Source: JAPLFM01 sp964650885
GTDB lineage: Bacteria > Bacteroidota > Ignavibacteria > Kapaibacteriales > UBA2268
Length of the DNA: 30,134 nucleotides
NCBI GenBank assembly: GCA_964650885.1
Contig: CAZYXG010000028.1
Span: 1 to 30,134, forward strand
Direction of reading: 5' to 3'
The notes under the pieces are model-generated. The model made no database searches. It saw nothing but the letters and a program-made list of their open reading frames with translations, and was not told the DNA's origin. Shown in pieces: positions 17,529 through 25,033 of the stretch. The position numbers were made by a program, and so were the translations under genes. Position 1 is the first letter of the stretch. Every line of letters begins with the position of its first letter.

Positions 17529-17583
17529 TAAGTATAAGTATAAATAAAAGTTTATACATTGTATTATTTTCCTAAAAAATAAA
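17529..17583. repeat. Right copy of 55-base direct repeat flanking the gap
   Basis: Identical to 17374-17428 and beginning exactly after the last N. It contains a duplicate of the M1 peptidase start region, which is not a second gene. Confidence 0.9.
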
Positions 17584-17616
17584 AAACTCCACCTCAATTT
17601 ACATAAGGTGGAGTTT
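17577..17616 (-). terminator. Intrinsic terminator of the 874-residue T9SS gene
   Basis: A perfect 11-base-pair stem, AAACTCCACCT (17584-17594) with AGGTGGAGTTT (17606-17616), has an 11-base loop. On the minus strand it is followed by TTTTTTATTTTTT. It lies about 27 bases after the stop at 17643. If the gap is closed by the 55-base overlap, the stem sits 25-57 bases upstream of the M1 peptidase ATG. Confidence 0.85.
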
Positions 17617-17642
17617 AAATAAAAGATAAATCTTTTCAGTAA

Positions 17643-20267
17643 TTATCTAATTACGTTAATTGTACGAGCCAACATTCTGCCATTGTTGTTGATTGTTACT
17701 ATGTAAGAACCAGCAGACAAATTAGAGAAGTCAAATTTAGAAATATTCAAACCAGTTTGAACATCCATTTCTTGAGCCAATACAACACCACCAGTCATAG
17801 AAAGTACATTAACTGTAGCTTTTCCAGCAAGACCAGTGAAACTTAAAGTAACGTCTGCATTTGCAGGAACTGGGAATACTACTAAATCACTTGAGTTCAA
17901 TTCTGTTTCAACAGAAGCAATTGCTTCCATATCCAAAGTTACTTCTGCTTTAGCAGATGGAGAAGTTTTATAGTTAATTACAACTTGTGCTGAGCTGGGA
18001 ATAAATCCAACTGCATCAGAAACTAAATTGTAAATTCCATCTTCCAATTGTGTCATTGCAAATTGACCAGTTTTCTCTGTGAAACTATAATCTACAACTT
18101 GACCATTTTGATTTTCTAAATAAACCATAGCACCAGTAATAGTTTCAACAGCTTCAATTCCATTATCTTTTTTGAATGCAATTCCTTTTTTACCATTAAC
18201 AAAGCCAGATACATCTCCAGCACCTTGTTTGATTGGTAATTCTTTGTGTCTTGCTACATAGATAACTCGAGTCATTACTTCGTTTACTTCAATTTGAGTA
18301 GCTTCTTTCCATTTTTGAGAAACCAAACCATCTTGACTTAAGAAACCTGGCAAGTATTTTTTCTCGATTGGCAATGAAAGAACTACATATTTACCATATT
18401 CCATACCTTCAAAAGTGAAATTTCCTTTATCGTCAGTTTTAGAATTGTAAACTCTGCCCTTAGTGTCTGAATTGTTACCTGGCAAAACTTGTACAGCAGT
18501 CAAAGTAGACATAATTGGAGCTCCCAATGAATCATTTACTTGACCAGCAAAACCACCTGTTTTTGTAGTAACAGCAGCATCGAATTTAAAGTCAATACCA
18601 GTAATTTCACCATCAACAAAGATAATATCCGCTTCAAGTGGAGTTACCACATTGTTGTAGTATTTAATTTGTGGCTTTTTAGCATTGCTAGTTGGTTTGC
18701 TATTTATAGCTTGAGCGATGAACACACCATTTTCAGGCAATTCAATCACATATTTACCATCATCGCCAGTCATTACAGTTGTGCGAATATCTCCCAAGTC
18801 TTGTTTGTTTCCATTTCCACCAAAGAATACTTCATAAGGATAGAATTGAACAGTTGCTCCTTTCACAGGTGCATCGTTTTCATCTAAACAAACACCAGCT
18901 ACTTTTTGCATTTTAATTGGTGCAATTTTAGTTAATTGCATAGCTAACTTCACACCATTTGGAGTAACAGTGAAGCTTTGTGCCTGTGTCATTTCACTTG
19001 CATCAACGTTCCATTGCATTTTGTATCCTTTTGCCATAACTTGTAATTTGTAATCTATTCCAGCAGGAACGCCTTTAAAGAATATAGAGTTGTTTTTAAA
19101 CTCAACTTTAAATACTTTTTCCATGTTTGCTACTTTAGTTAATGGGTACAAATATGCAACCCCTTCAATTTCAGGATTTGGATTTTCTTTATCAGTAAGA
19201 CCACAAGAAACTGAGCCCATTTCTTTAATAGCAACATCATCAAACATTTCAAAAGTAACATTTGCAAATGTATTTGCTACCAAACCATTACATTCAATAT
19301 TTGCTTGTACGTAAATCATTGGATTAATTGGTTCATCGCTAGGAGTGAAAGTAAATACTCCTTTTGCAGCATCAAATTTGAAACTACCATCAGGAAGATT
19401 AGTTTTCAATATTTTAAATGTAGGCAAGCAATTAAGATTTGATTTATATTTGAATTGCATTGTGAATTCTTTACCCTTAGTTACTTTCACTACAGGAGGT
19501 ACATCTACAAAATTGATATAAGGTTTATCATTAGTATTTCCATCACCAACTTTAGTTTTAATGTAAGCTTCTGATGTAAATGCTTTACCATTACTATTTG
19601 TAATTGTAGCAACTATAACTAATGCTTTGTAGCCTTCTTTATCCGACCAAACTGTAATTGATGGTTTAGCAGCGTCAAGTTCATTGTCTAAAAGTTCCAT
19701 GTCGTTGTAACCTTTTACTGAAAATTTTACATTTCCACCTTTTATGTTAGTTTCAACTATAATTGGGTAAGTTCTTTTTTCACCTACTTTCATTTCTGCA
19801 GCAGCTTCAACTTTCACTTTAATAAACTCTTGACTAGGATTGCCATCAGACATCACAATCCATTTAGACTCAGCTATTTTACCAAATATTTGTTTTTGCT
19901 TAGCATCCCAAGCAAATGATGTTACTAAATACTGAACGCTTTCACCAGTTTGGAAACCAGTATAAGTCACTTTAAATTCTTTTTGACTATTTACTTTTAT
20001 AGTCTCAACTAATTTTTCAACTACTTGTCCATTTACTTTGCTTCTTTTTGTTATATTGAAGCCAGCAGTTGGGATTGAATTTGCTTCATCGCCAAGCAAC
20101 CAAGTTAAATTTACTCCAAATTCTATCGGACTTGTTTTTGCAACAAATGAAGACAGATTGAATTCTTTGGCAGGATTTGGCACATCGCCACCTGCTATCA
20201 AGCTACCAGTTGTAGCCAGTAAAAATAGCGACATCATAATCGCTGTTAATTTGTTGAACATTTTCAT
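17643..20267 (-). CDS. T9SS-secreted protein with carboxypeptidase-regulatory-like domains
   Basis: A predicted 874-residue secreted or surface protein without a recognisable enzyme domain. After a signal peptide (about 1-26) come Ig/FnIII-like segments (about 30-345). Three beta-sandwich modules like the carboxypeptidase regulatory or Cna-B fold follow, at about 455-565 (GVCLDENDAPVKGATV), 570-680 (GGFAGQVNDSLGAPI, DDKGNFTFEGMEYGKYVVL) and 685-780 (GAMVYLENQNG, LEDGIYNLVSDAVGF). A T9SS sorting domain ends it (about 795-874, VFPVPANADVTLSF to TINVIR). AGGAG (minus strand, 20278-20274) precedes the ATG, supporting this start over the in-frame ATG two codons later. A TAnnTTTG element and a terminator bracket it as a single unit. 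The role is probably structural or adhesive; substrate unknown. Confidence 0.86.
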   Translation of the reverse strand: MKMFNKLTAIMMSLFLLATTGSLIAGGDVPNPAKEFNLSSFVAKTSPIEFGVNLTWLLGDEANSIPTAGFNITKRSKVNGQVVEKLVETIKVNSQKEFKVTYTGFQTGESVQYLVTSFAWDAKQKQIFGKIAESKWIVMSDGNPSQEFIKVKVEAAAEMKVGEKRTYPIIVETNIKGGNVKFSVKGYNDMELLDNELDAAKPSITVWSDKEGYKALVIVATITNSNGKAFTSEAYIKTKVGDGNTNDKPYINFVDVPPVVKVTKGKEFTMQFKYKSNLNCLPTFKILKTNLPDGSFKFDAAKGVFTFTPSDEPINPMIYVQANIECNGLVANTFANVTFEMFDDVAIKEMGSVSCGLTDKENPNPEIEGVAYLYPLTKVANMEKVFKVEFKNNSIFFKGVPAGIDYKLQVMAKGYKMQWNVDASEMTQAQSFTVTPNGVKLAMQLTKIAPIKMQKVAGVCLDENDAPVKGATVQFYPYEVFFGGNGNKQDLGDIRTTVMTGDDGKYVIELPENGVFIAQAINSKPTSNAKKPQIKYYNNVVTPLEADIIFVDGEITGIDFKFDAAVTTKTGGFAGQVNDSLGAPIMSTLTAVQVLPGNNSDTKGRVYNSKTDDKGNFTFEGMEYGKYVVLSLPIEKKYLPGFLSQDGLVSQKWKEATQIEVNEVMTRVIYVARHKELPIKQGAGDVSGFVNGKKGIAFKKDNGIEAVETITGAMVYLENQNGQVVDYSFTEKTGQFAMTQLEDGIYNLVSDAVGFIPSSAQVVINYKTSPSAKAEVTLDMEAIASVETELNSSDLVVFPVPANADVTLSFTGLAGKATVNVLSMTGGVVLAQEMDVQTGLNISKFDFSNLSAGSYIVTINNNGRMLARTINVIR

Positions 20268-20315
20268 TGTTCACTCCTAAAAAGTTTTAAAATTTGATTA
20301 TTTAATTAGCCCTTA

Positions 20316-20323
20316 CAAACATA
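20316..20323 (-). promoter_or_regulatory. Putative promoter of the 874-residue T9SS gene
   Basis: CAAACATA on the + strand reads TATGTTTG on the minus strand, matching TAnnTTTG, 49 bases before the ATG. A CAAA at 20341-20344 (TTTG on the minus strand) gives a -33-like element with a 17-base spacer, the best two-part promoter in the window. Confidence 0.5.
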
Positions 20324-20471
20324 AAAATGCAACAAGTCTTCAAATGTTACAAAAAAAGTAACTTTTTTTTAATTATCTTCTATTTCTTTGAATTTATATA
20401 GAGTTACTAAACCATTATTTATTATAATCCCACACTCGAATGTGGAGAAATTCAATTTTCTATCTAAAGAA

Positions 20472-20494
20472 ATATACATATTTTTGTTGTATAT
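20472..20494 (+). promoter_or_regulatory. marR promoter with overlapping palindromic operator
   Basis: TATTTTTG (20479-20486) is a -7 element match located 30 bases before the marR ATG. It lies inside an inverted repeat, ATATAC (20472-20477) and GTATAT (20489-20494), with an 11-base centre. The repeat extends to 7 of 8 bases per arm (AAATATAC / GTATATCT). MarR-family dimers typically bind palindromes over their own promoters, so this is a good candidate autoregulatory operator. Confidence 0.55.
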
Positions 20495-20516
20495 CTAACA
20501 TAAAATTGAGATAATA

Positions 20517-20939
20517 ATGGATTCAAGCGAACTATTCCTTAAATCAATTGCAAAATTGAACGACAAAGCAAACAAAAAATTAGCTGAAGCACTTTCAGCT
20601 AATAAAATAGAAGTATCTCCAGAGCAATTGCAAGTTCTAATTGTTCTTTGGGAACTAGAATCTTGCAGTCAGCAAGAAATTGCAAACAGAGTAGGCAGAG
20701 AAAGAGCTACTATAACACGCATTATAGACACTATGGAAAAGAAAAAGCTAGTCAAAAGAAAAGCTTCCAAATTGGATAAACGTGCAAATCTTATCACATT
20801 GACAAAACAATCTGAAGAAATGAAAGAAAAAGCACTGGCTATCAAAGCAGAAAACAACAATAGCCTTTTCACAGATATTGATGGCTATGAACTAAATATG
20901 GGTCAAATGTTATTAGATAGAATTTTAGAAAATCTATAA
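20517..20939 (+). CDS. MarR-family transcriptional regulator
   Basis: A 140-residue DNA-binding protein with the MarR winged helix-turn-helix (about residues 30-105). The recognition region QQEIANRVGRERATITRIID is followed by the wing EKKKLVKRKASKLDKRANLITLT, in which DKR is the usual conserved trio. Terminal helices give the dimer interface. MarR proteins are usually repressors released by small phenolic compounds, antibiotics or oxidation. The stop codon shares a base with the ATG of the RqcH-like gene (TAATG), so the two are translationally coupled. A palindrome over its -7 element suggests it controls both. The ligand is not predictable; there is one cysteine, in the ELESCSQQE stretch. 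Confidence 0.92.
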   Translation: MDSSELFLKSIAKLNDKANKKLAEALSANKIEVSPEQLQVLIVLWELESCSQQEIANRVGRERATITRIIDTMEKKKLVKRKASKLDKRANLITLTKQSEEMKEKALAIKAENNNSLFTDIDGYELNMGQMLLDRILENL

Positions 20940-22489
20940 TGATTAATAACTACCATACACTTTGCAAACTTGCCATTGAATTTAAAATTCTTGAAGGCTG
21001 CCAAGTAAATTCCATATTCACACAAGACAGGTATAACACCATAATCGAATTCGATTCTGGCGATGAATTTCTATATCTCAATCTCTATCAGCGAGTTCGA
21101 GAGTCAAGTCTTTTCCTCTATGAAAATTTTCAAAGAGCTCGCTCTGGCACTAACAATATTCTGAAAGAACTTTATGGCGATATACTCCAATCAATAGTTC
21201 TTATAGAAAAGGATAGAGTTTTCAAGTTGGAATTCATCAAATTCAATTTATTCATCATAGTAATTGGAAATAGCCGCAGCAATTTAATCCTCTGTAATAA
21301 AGCAAATCTTATCATTGATACACTTACTTTCCAAAATGAATTAGTTGAGAAAAACATAAATGAAATAGTTATTAGCAAGAGCAATAAAGAATTTGAATAT
21401 GCCGACCAAACCAAAATGTTAAAGGGAAAATACCTTTTGCATAGCAGCCACATAGCAGAAATTGAGGGGAAGTCTATCCCAATAGCTCAAATTGAACCTT
21501 ATATTAGAACAATCTTTAAAAGCGATAATTACTTATATGAAACAGAAGAAAATCAATTTCTATTTTCCAATATAGCACTTAATCAAAACTATAAACTTAT
21601 TCAGCAGTCTGCAAGTGCTTCAGATTTAATCCGAAAGTATGTCTCGCTATCCAACAAATACTTGGATATGGCTCAAGAGAGAAGCAAACTCTTCACAATA
21701 ATTGATTCCAAACTTAAAAAGAATAGAAACATACTTGAACATTCCGAGCGAGTGCTTGCCGATACCAATAGAATTGAAACATATAGGCAATTCGGAAATT
21801 TACTGCTTTCATATTCCAACTTAAAGCAAAAAGGACAAACGGAAATTGAACTTACTGATTGGGAAGGCAATGCACTTAAAGTTCCACTTAATAGCAAAAT
21901 AACTATTTCCGACAATGCCAATAAATATTTCGAAAAAGCCAAAAAAGCAAGCAAAGAAATCAAAGTAATAGCTTCTAGAATTCCGGCCATTAAAGAGCAA
22001 ATCAATAGCTTGCAGCAAGTGAAAGATGAAATAGATTCAGCACAATATTTAAAAGAACTGAAAGCTGTCCAAACAAAATATAGCAGTCTATTCTCAGCTA
22101 TTTCAAAAAATCAGAAAGATAGCGAATCCACTAAGTTCCGTATGTTCAATCTTATAGGTGAATTTCAACTTTTCGTGGGTAAAAACTCAGCTAATAACGA
22201 TGAACTAACAATGAAATTCGCAGCTCCTTACGATATTTGGTTGCACGCTCGAGGCATAGGTGGTTCTCATTGTGTCATTCGCAGAAACCGAAATCAGCAA
22301 GTGCCTATGGAAACTATAACTCAAGCAGCTGAAATTGCAGCATATTATTCCCAAATGCGGAAAGCCAGCTATGTGCCTGTGGTTTATACTGAAAAGAAAA
22401 ATATTCGTAAACCAAAAGGTTCTGCTGTCGGGGCAGTAATTGTTTTGAAAGAAGAAGTGGTGATGGTAGAACCCAAGCTTCCAAGTTAA
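20939..22489 (+). CDS. rqcH: NFACT-family ribosome quality control protein (RqcH/Rqc2-like)
   Basis: A 516-residue cytoplasmic protein of the Rqc2/RqcH family, which binds 50S subunits carrying stalled peptidyl-tRNA and adds C-terminal alanine tails that mark the nascent chain for degradation. The NFACT-N domain covers about 1-200 and keeps the Asp-Arg pair (D92/R93 in EKDRVFKLEF) that corresponds to the pair needed for tailing in B. subtilis RqcH. A long charged coiled-coil middle spans about 230-395. The NFACT-R domain is C-terminal (about 405-510, PYDIWLHARGIGGSHCVIRR, VYTEKKNIRKPKGSAVGAV). Length fits the shorter Bacteroidota forms. It is co-transcribed with marR through a TAATG junction and converges on mreD with eight bases between stop codons. 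The symbol is given by homology; tailing activity is inferred. Confidence 0.88.
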   Translation: MINNYHTLCKLAIEFKILEGCQVNSIFTQDRYNTIIEFDSGDEFLYLNLYQRVRESSLFLYENFQRARSGTNNILKELYGDILQSIVLIEKDRVFKLEFIKFNLFIIVIGNSRSNLILCNKANLIIDTLTFQNELVEKNINEIVISKSNKEFEYADQTKMLKGKYLLHSSHIAEIEGKSIPIAQIEPYIRTIFKSDNYLYETEENQFLFSNIALNQNYKLIQQSASASDLIRKYVSLSNKYLDMAQERSKLFTIIDSKLKKNRNILEHSERVLADTNRIETYRQFGNLLLSYSNLKQKGQTEIELTDWEGNALKVPLNSKITISDNANKYFEKAKKASKEIKVIASRIPAIKEQINSLQQVKDEIDSAQYLKELKAVQTKYSSLFSAISKNQKDSESTKFRMFNLIGEFQLFVGKNSANNDELTMKFAAPYDIWLHARGIGGSHCVIRRNRNQQVPMETITQAAEIAAYYSQMRKASYVPVVYTEKKNIRKPKGSAVGAVIVLKEEVVMVEPKLPS

Positions 22490-22497
22490 TCGAAAAG

Positions 22498-23022
22498 TTA
22501 TTTAAAAACGTTACGTTTTGGCAAGTAATAAACAAGTGGAATAATAGCTATCAAAGTAGTATATAAGCTATTTGCCAATACATATTTAAAAATAAATATA
22601 TGCAAATCAGTCAGTTTGATATATAAAGTATAGTAGATTAAATTATGAATTATAGAGCTAAGAGCAACTATTAGCAAGAATCTAAAGCTTTGCAAAATCA
22701 ATTTTTCTTTGCCAGGATTTGAAAAACTCCCAGCCAAAAAGCAAACACTAAGTTTAGCCAAAGCATTTGTGCCAACTACATCTAAACCTGCTATATCGAA
22801 GAACAAACCTACTATAAACCCAAAGAACATTCCATAGAATCTGCCTTCTCTCAGAGAAACCCAAACACAAAGAATCAAAAGCAAATCTGGCAAAATCTCG
22901 CTAATCTGAATCAAATCCAAAAAAGTCAAGTGAGCCATAATCATTAGAGCAGCTATCACAGAATAGATTAGCGTTCTGACATTACGGTTTGGTTCACTCT
23001 TTTTTTCAAATTGAATCTGCAC
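22498..23022 (-). CDS. mreD: Rod shape-determining protein MreD
   Basis: A 174-residue inner-membrane protein of the elongasome. About five hydrophobic helices are visible (YSVIAALMIMAHLTFLDL, ILPDLLLILCVWVSL, FYGMFFGFIVGLFFDIAG, FLLIVALSSIIHNLIYYTLY, SLYTTLIAIIPLVYYL), and the FFDIAGLDVVGTNALAK region is typical of MreD. The start is a GTG; no ATG is near, and mreC ends 14 bases upstream. Assignment depends on both the membrane pattern and the mreB-mreC-mreD order. The usual downstream partners mrdA (PBP2) and rodA are absent; the next gene converges. A short palindrome (22505-22519) sits in its last codons. Confidence 0.9.
   Translation of the reverse strand: MQIQFEKKSEPNRNVRTLIYSVIAALMIMAHLTFLDLIQISEILPDLLLILCVWVSLREGRFYGMFFGFIVGLFFDIAGLDVVGTNALAKLSVCFLAGSFSNPGKEKLILQSFRFLLIVALSSIIHNLIYYTLYIKLTDLHIFIFKYVLANSLYTTLIAIIPLVYYLPKRNVFK
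22505..22519. terminator. Short palindrome at the rqcH/mreD convergence
   Basis: AAAACG (22505-22510), TTA, CGTTTT (22514-22519) is a perfect inverted repeat at the 3' ends of two convergent genes. On the minus strand it is followed by TTT-A-rich sequence. It is a weak candidate bidirectional terminator; the stem is short and overlaps the last mreD codons. Confidence 0.3.
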
Positions 23023-23036
23023 TTTACTACCAATCT

Positions 23037-23891
23037 TTATTTAGTGGTTTTTCTTAGTTTTAATTTGTTTTCTAAATCTGTAATCAAGGACATCTTTGCC
23101 GAATCCGCCAGTTCTTTCACAACAAACACCTGCTCTAAAGACGCAAAGTTCACAAGCGGACGAATTTTAACTTTCTTGAAAAGCGAACCTTGTTGCGGTT
23201 CGGAAATTACTACCTGACCAACAGGCAAATTTGGAGGATACTTAGAACTGAAATTAGATGTAATCAAAATATCATTTGGTTTTATATCGTAGGAATCTGG
23301 AGTGTTCATCATTGTAAACATATCATCATTAGTCCACTCAATTATTCCATTAAGTTGGCTACGTTGGGATTTCACAGAAATCTTCACATTTCTGTTGATA
23401 ATTAGCTCTATGATTGAATAGTTATCATTGCAAACCACAATCCAACCCACTAATCCAGCATCTGTTCGAGAAGCCATTCCCTCGCTCAAACCAGCACCTC
23501 TTCCACGATTGATAGTGATATAGTTTCTCATTTCAACACTTGTCAAGCCAATCACATCTGCCGATACCAACTCAAACTTGGCACTATCTTTCAATGCCAG
23601 CATATTCTTGTATCGTTCATTTTCTATGATTGCCTTGCGGCTTTTGATTACTTCGGAAGAAAGGTAGAGATTCAACTCACGTATAGATCTGTTTTCACTT
23701 TTAAGTGCAGCAGGATTTGGAATCCAAGAAAAAACATCTTGAAAATATCCCACAGAGGCAACCACCAAAGTACGGAAGCCACCAATTTTAAGGTTATTAT
23801 CTAAAGATATAAATGCGAGACAAATCACAAACAAAGCACAAAAGACAACAATATCTTTAAACTTAACTATTAGATTGAAGAATGTACGCAT
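23037..23891 (-). CDS. mreC: Rod shape-determining protein MreC
   Basis: A 284-residue elongasome scaffold anchored in the inner membrane with a periplasmic beta-sheet core. One transmembrane helix (about 13-32, DIVVFCALFVICLAFISL) is followed by a coiled coil (about 62-98) and the MreC core, with the typical phrases NYITINRGRGAGLSEGMA, AGLVGWIV, GIIEWTNDD and LPVGQVV. It lies 15 bases after mreB and 14 bases before mreD on the same strand, an operon. MreC links MreB filaments to the peptidoglycan synthases. Confidence 0.95.
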   Translation of the reverse strand: MRTFFNLIVKFKDIVVFCALFVICLAFISLDNNLKIGGFRTLVVASVGYFQDVFSWIPNPAALKSENRSIRELNLYLSSEVIKSRKAIIENERYKNMLALKDSAKFELVSADVIGLTSVEMRNYITINRGRGAGLSEGMASRTDAGLVGWIVVCNDNYSIIELIINRNVKISVKSQRSQLNGIIEWTNDDMFTMMNTPDSYDIKPNDILITSNFSSKYPPNLPVGQVVISEPQQGSLFKKVKIRPLVNFASLEQVFVVKELADSAKMSLITDLENKLKLRKTTK

Positions 23892-23906
23892 CTATCCAAG
23901 TTTCAA

Positions 23907-24923
23907 TTAATACTTTGAACTTTTTAAAAGCACTCTGCTATAATCAGAAAGATTATCCAAAACAATTCCTGTTCCTCTAATTACAGCAGTTAGCGGATCG
24001 TCCGCCACCATCACTGGTAATTTAGTAGCAGCTCGCAATCTCTCGTCCAATCCTTTAAGCAATGCACCACCACCCGAAAGCATAATTCCTCTTTCGTAAA
24101 TGTCGGCAGCCAAATCTGGCGGAGTGCGGTCTAATATATTCAAAACTCCATTCACAATAGCATCTACACTATCGCTAAGAGCTTCTCTAATATCCACAGA
24201 ATTCACAATTTTTTTATCGGGCAAACCAGTAGTCATATTTCTACCTTTCACCTCAATTTCAATTTCTTCTTCAAGTGGCACAGCCGAACCAACTTCTTTC
24301 TTTATTGCTTCGGCAGTTATATCGCCAATAGACATAGAATAGTTTTTCTTGAAATATGCAACAATAGCATTAGTTAGCTCATCGCCAGCAATTCGGATTG
24401 ATTCATTTTCCACGATACCAGAAAGTGCTATAATAGCAATCTCAGTCGTACCGCCACCAATATCCACAACCATATTGCCAATTGGCCCATGCACATCAAG
24501 CCCAATTCCAATAGCCGCAGCCATTGGCTCAGCTATCAAATGCACTTCTTTAGCCCCTGCGTGTTCGCAACTATCTCTTACAGCTCGTTTTTCAACTTCT
24601 GTAAGTCCCGATGGTACACAAACCACAATTCTTCTAACAGACTTATTCTTTGAAACAGCACGAATAAATGCTTTTAACATACCCTCGGCAATGTCGAAAT
24701 CGGCAATAGCACCATCTCGCAAAGGACGGATAATCTTAATATCTTTGTGTGCTTTTCCAAGCATCGCTCTTGCACCGTTTCCAATGTCAAGAATCTCTTT
24801 ATCGTTATTGTAAGCTACAATTGTTGGCTCATTAAGTACAATATTGCCCTTAATCCAAAATAACGTATTCGCTGTACCCAAATCCACTGCAATATCAGTG
24901 TTGAAAAAATCAAATAAACCCAT
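23907..24923 (-). CDS. mreB: Rod shape-determining protein MreB
   Basis: A 338-residue bacterial actin homologue that polymerises on the inner membrane and guides lateral wall synthesis. Actin-fold nucleotide motifs are visible: phosphate 1 VDLGTANTL (about 14-22), connect VCVPSG, MAAAIG, phosphate 2 MVVDIGGGTTEIAI (about 152-165) and adenosine motif IMLSGGGALLKGLDERL (about 283-299). An amphipathic start (MGLFDFF) suits membrane binding. It is the first gene of mreBCD and implies a rod-shaped or elongated cell. A TAnnTTTG element lies about 50 bases upstream. Confidence 0.98.
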   Translation of the reverse strand: MGLFDFFNTDIAVDLGTANTLFWIKGNIVLNEPTIVAYNNDKEILDIGNGARAMLGKAHKDIKIIRPLRDGAIADFDIAEGMLKAFIRAVSKNKSVRRIVVCVPSGLTEVEKRAVRDSCEHAGAKEVHLIAEPMAAAIGIGLDVHGPIGNMVVDIGGGTTEIAIIALSGIVENESIRIAGDELTNAIVAYFKKNYSMSIGDITAEAIKKEVGSAVPLEEEIEIEVKGRNMTTGLPDKKIVNSVDIREALSDSVDAIVNGVLNILDRTPPDLAADIYERGIMLSGGGALLKGLDERLRAATKLPVMVADDPLTAVIRGTGIVLDNLSDYSRVLLKSSKY

Positions 24924-24973
24924 TTTTGCTTTTAAGAATTTGCTTAATGTAATATTGTGTATTTTAAAGTTAA

Positions 24974-24981
24974 CAAAAGTA
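24974..24981 (-). promoter_or_regulatory. Putative -7 element for mreBCD
   Basis: CAAAAGTA on the + strand is TACTTTTG on the minus strand, a TAnnTTTG match 51 bases before the mreB ATG, in the 110-base gap after the yfhO-like gene. No terminator for the yfhO-like gene could be seen in this gap, so read-through into mreB is also possible. Confidence 0.45.
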
Positions 24982-25033
24982 ACTCAATTATTTGATTTTT
25001 TTTGAACTAAATGTACTCTTTAAAAATGTATTT

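Noticed and set aside
17314..17597. Two minus-strand reading frames that run through the N gap
   Set aside because: They consist of the duplicated M1 start region joined through unknown bases and disappear when the 55-base overlap is merged.
18540..20280. Antisense open frames within the 874-residue T9SS gene
   Set aside because: They are shadows of the real minus-strand gene; the protein they oppose has a complete domain plan.
24349..24813. 154-codon open frame on the + strand inside mreB
   Set aside because: It is antisense to a highly conserved mreB reading frame, has no family motif and reflects codon bias of the opposite strand.
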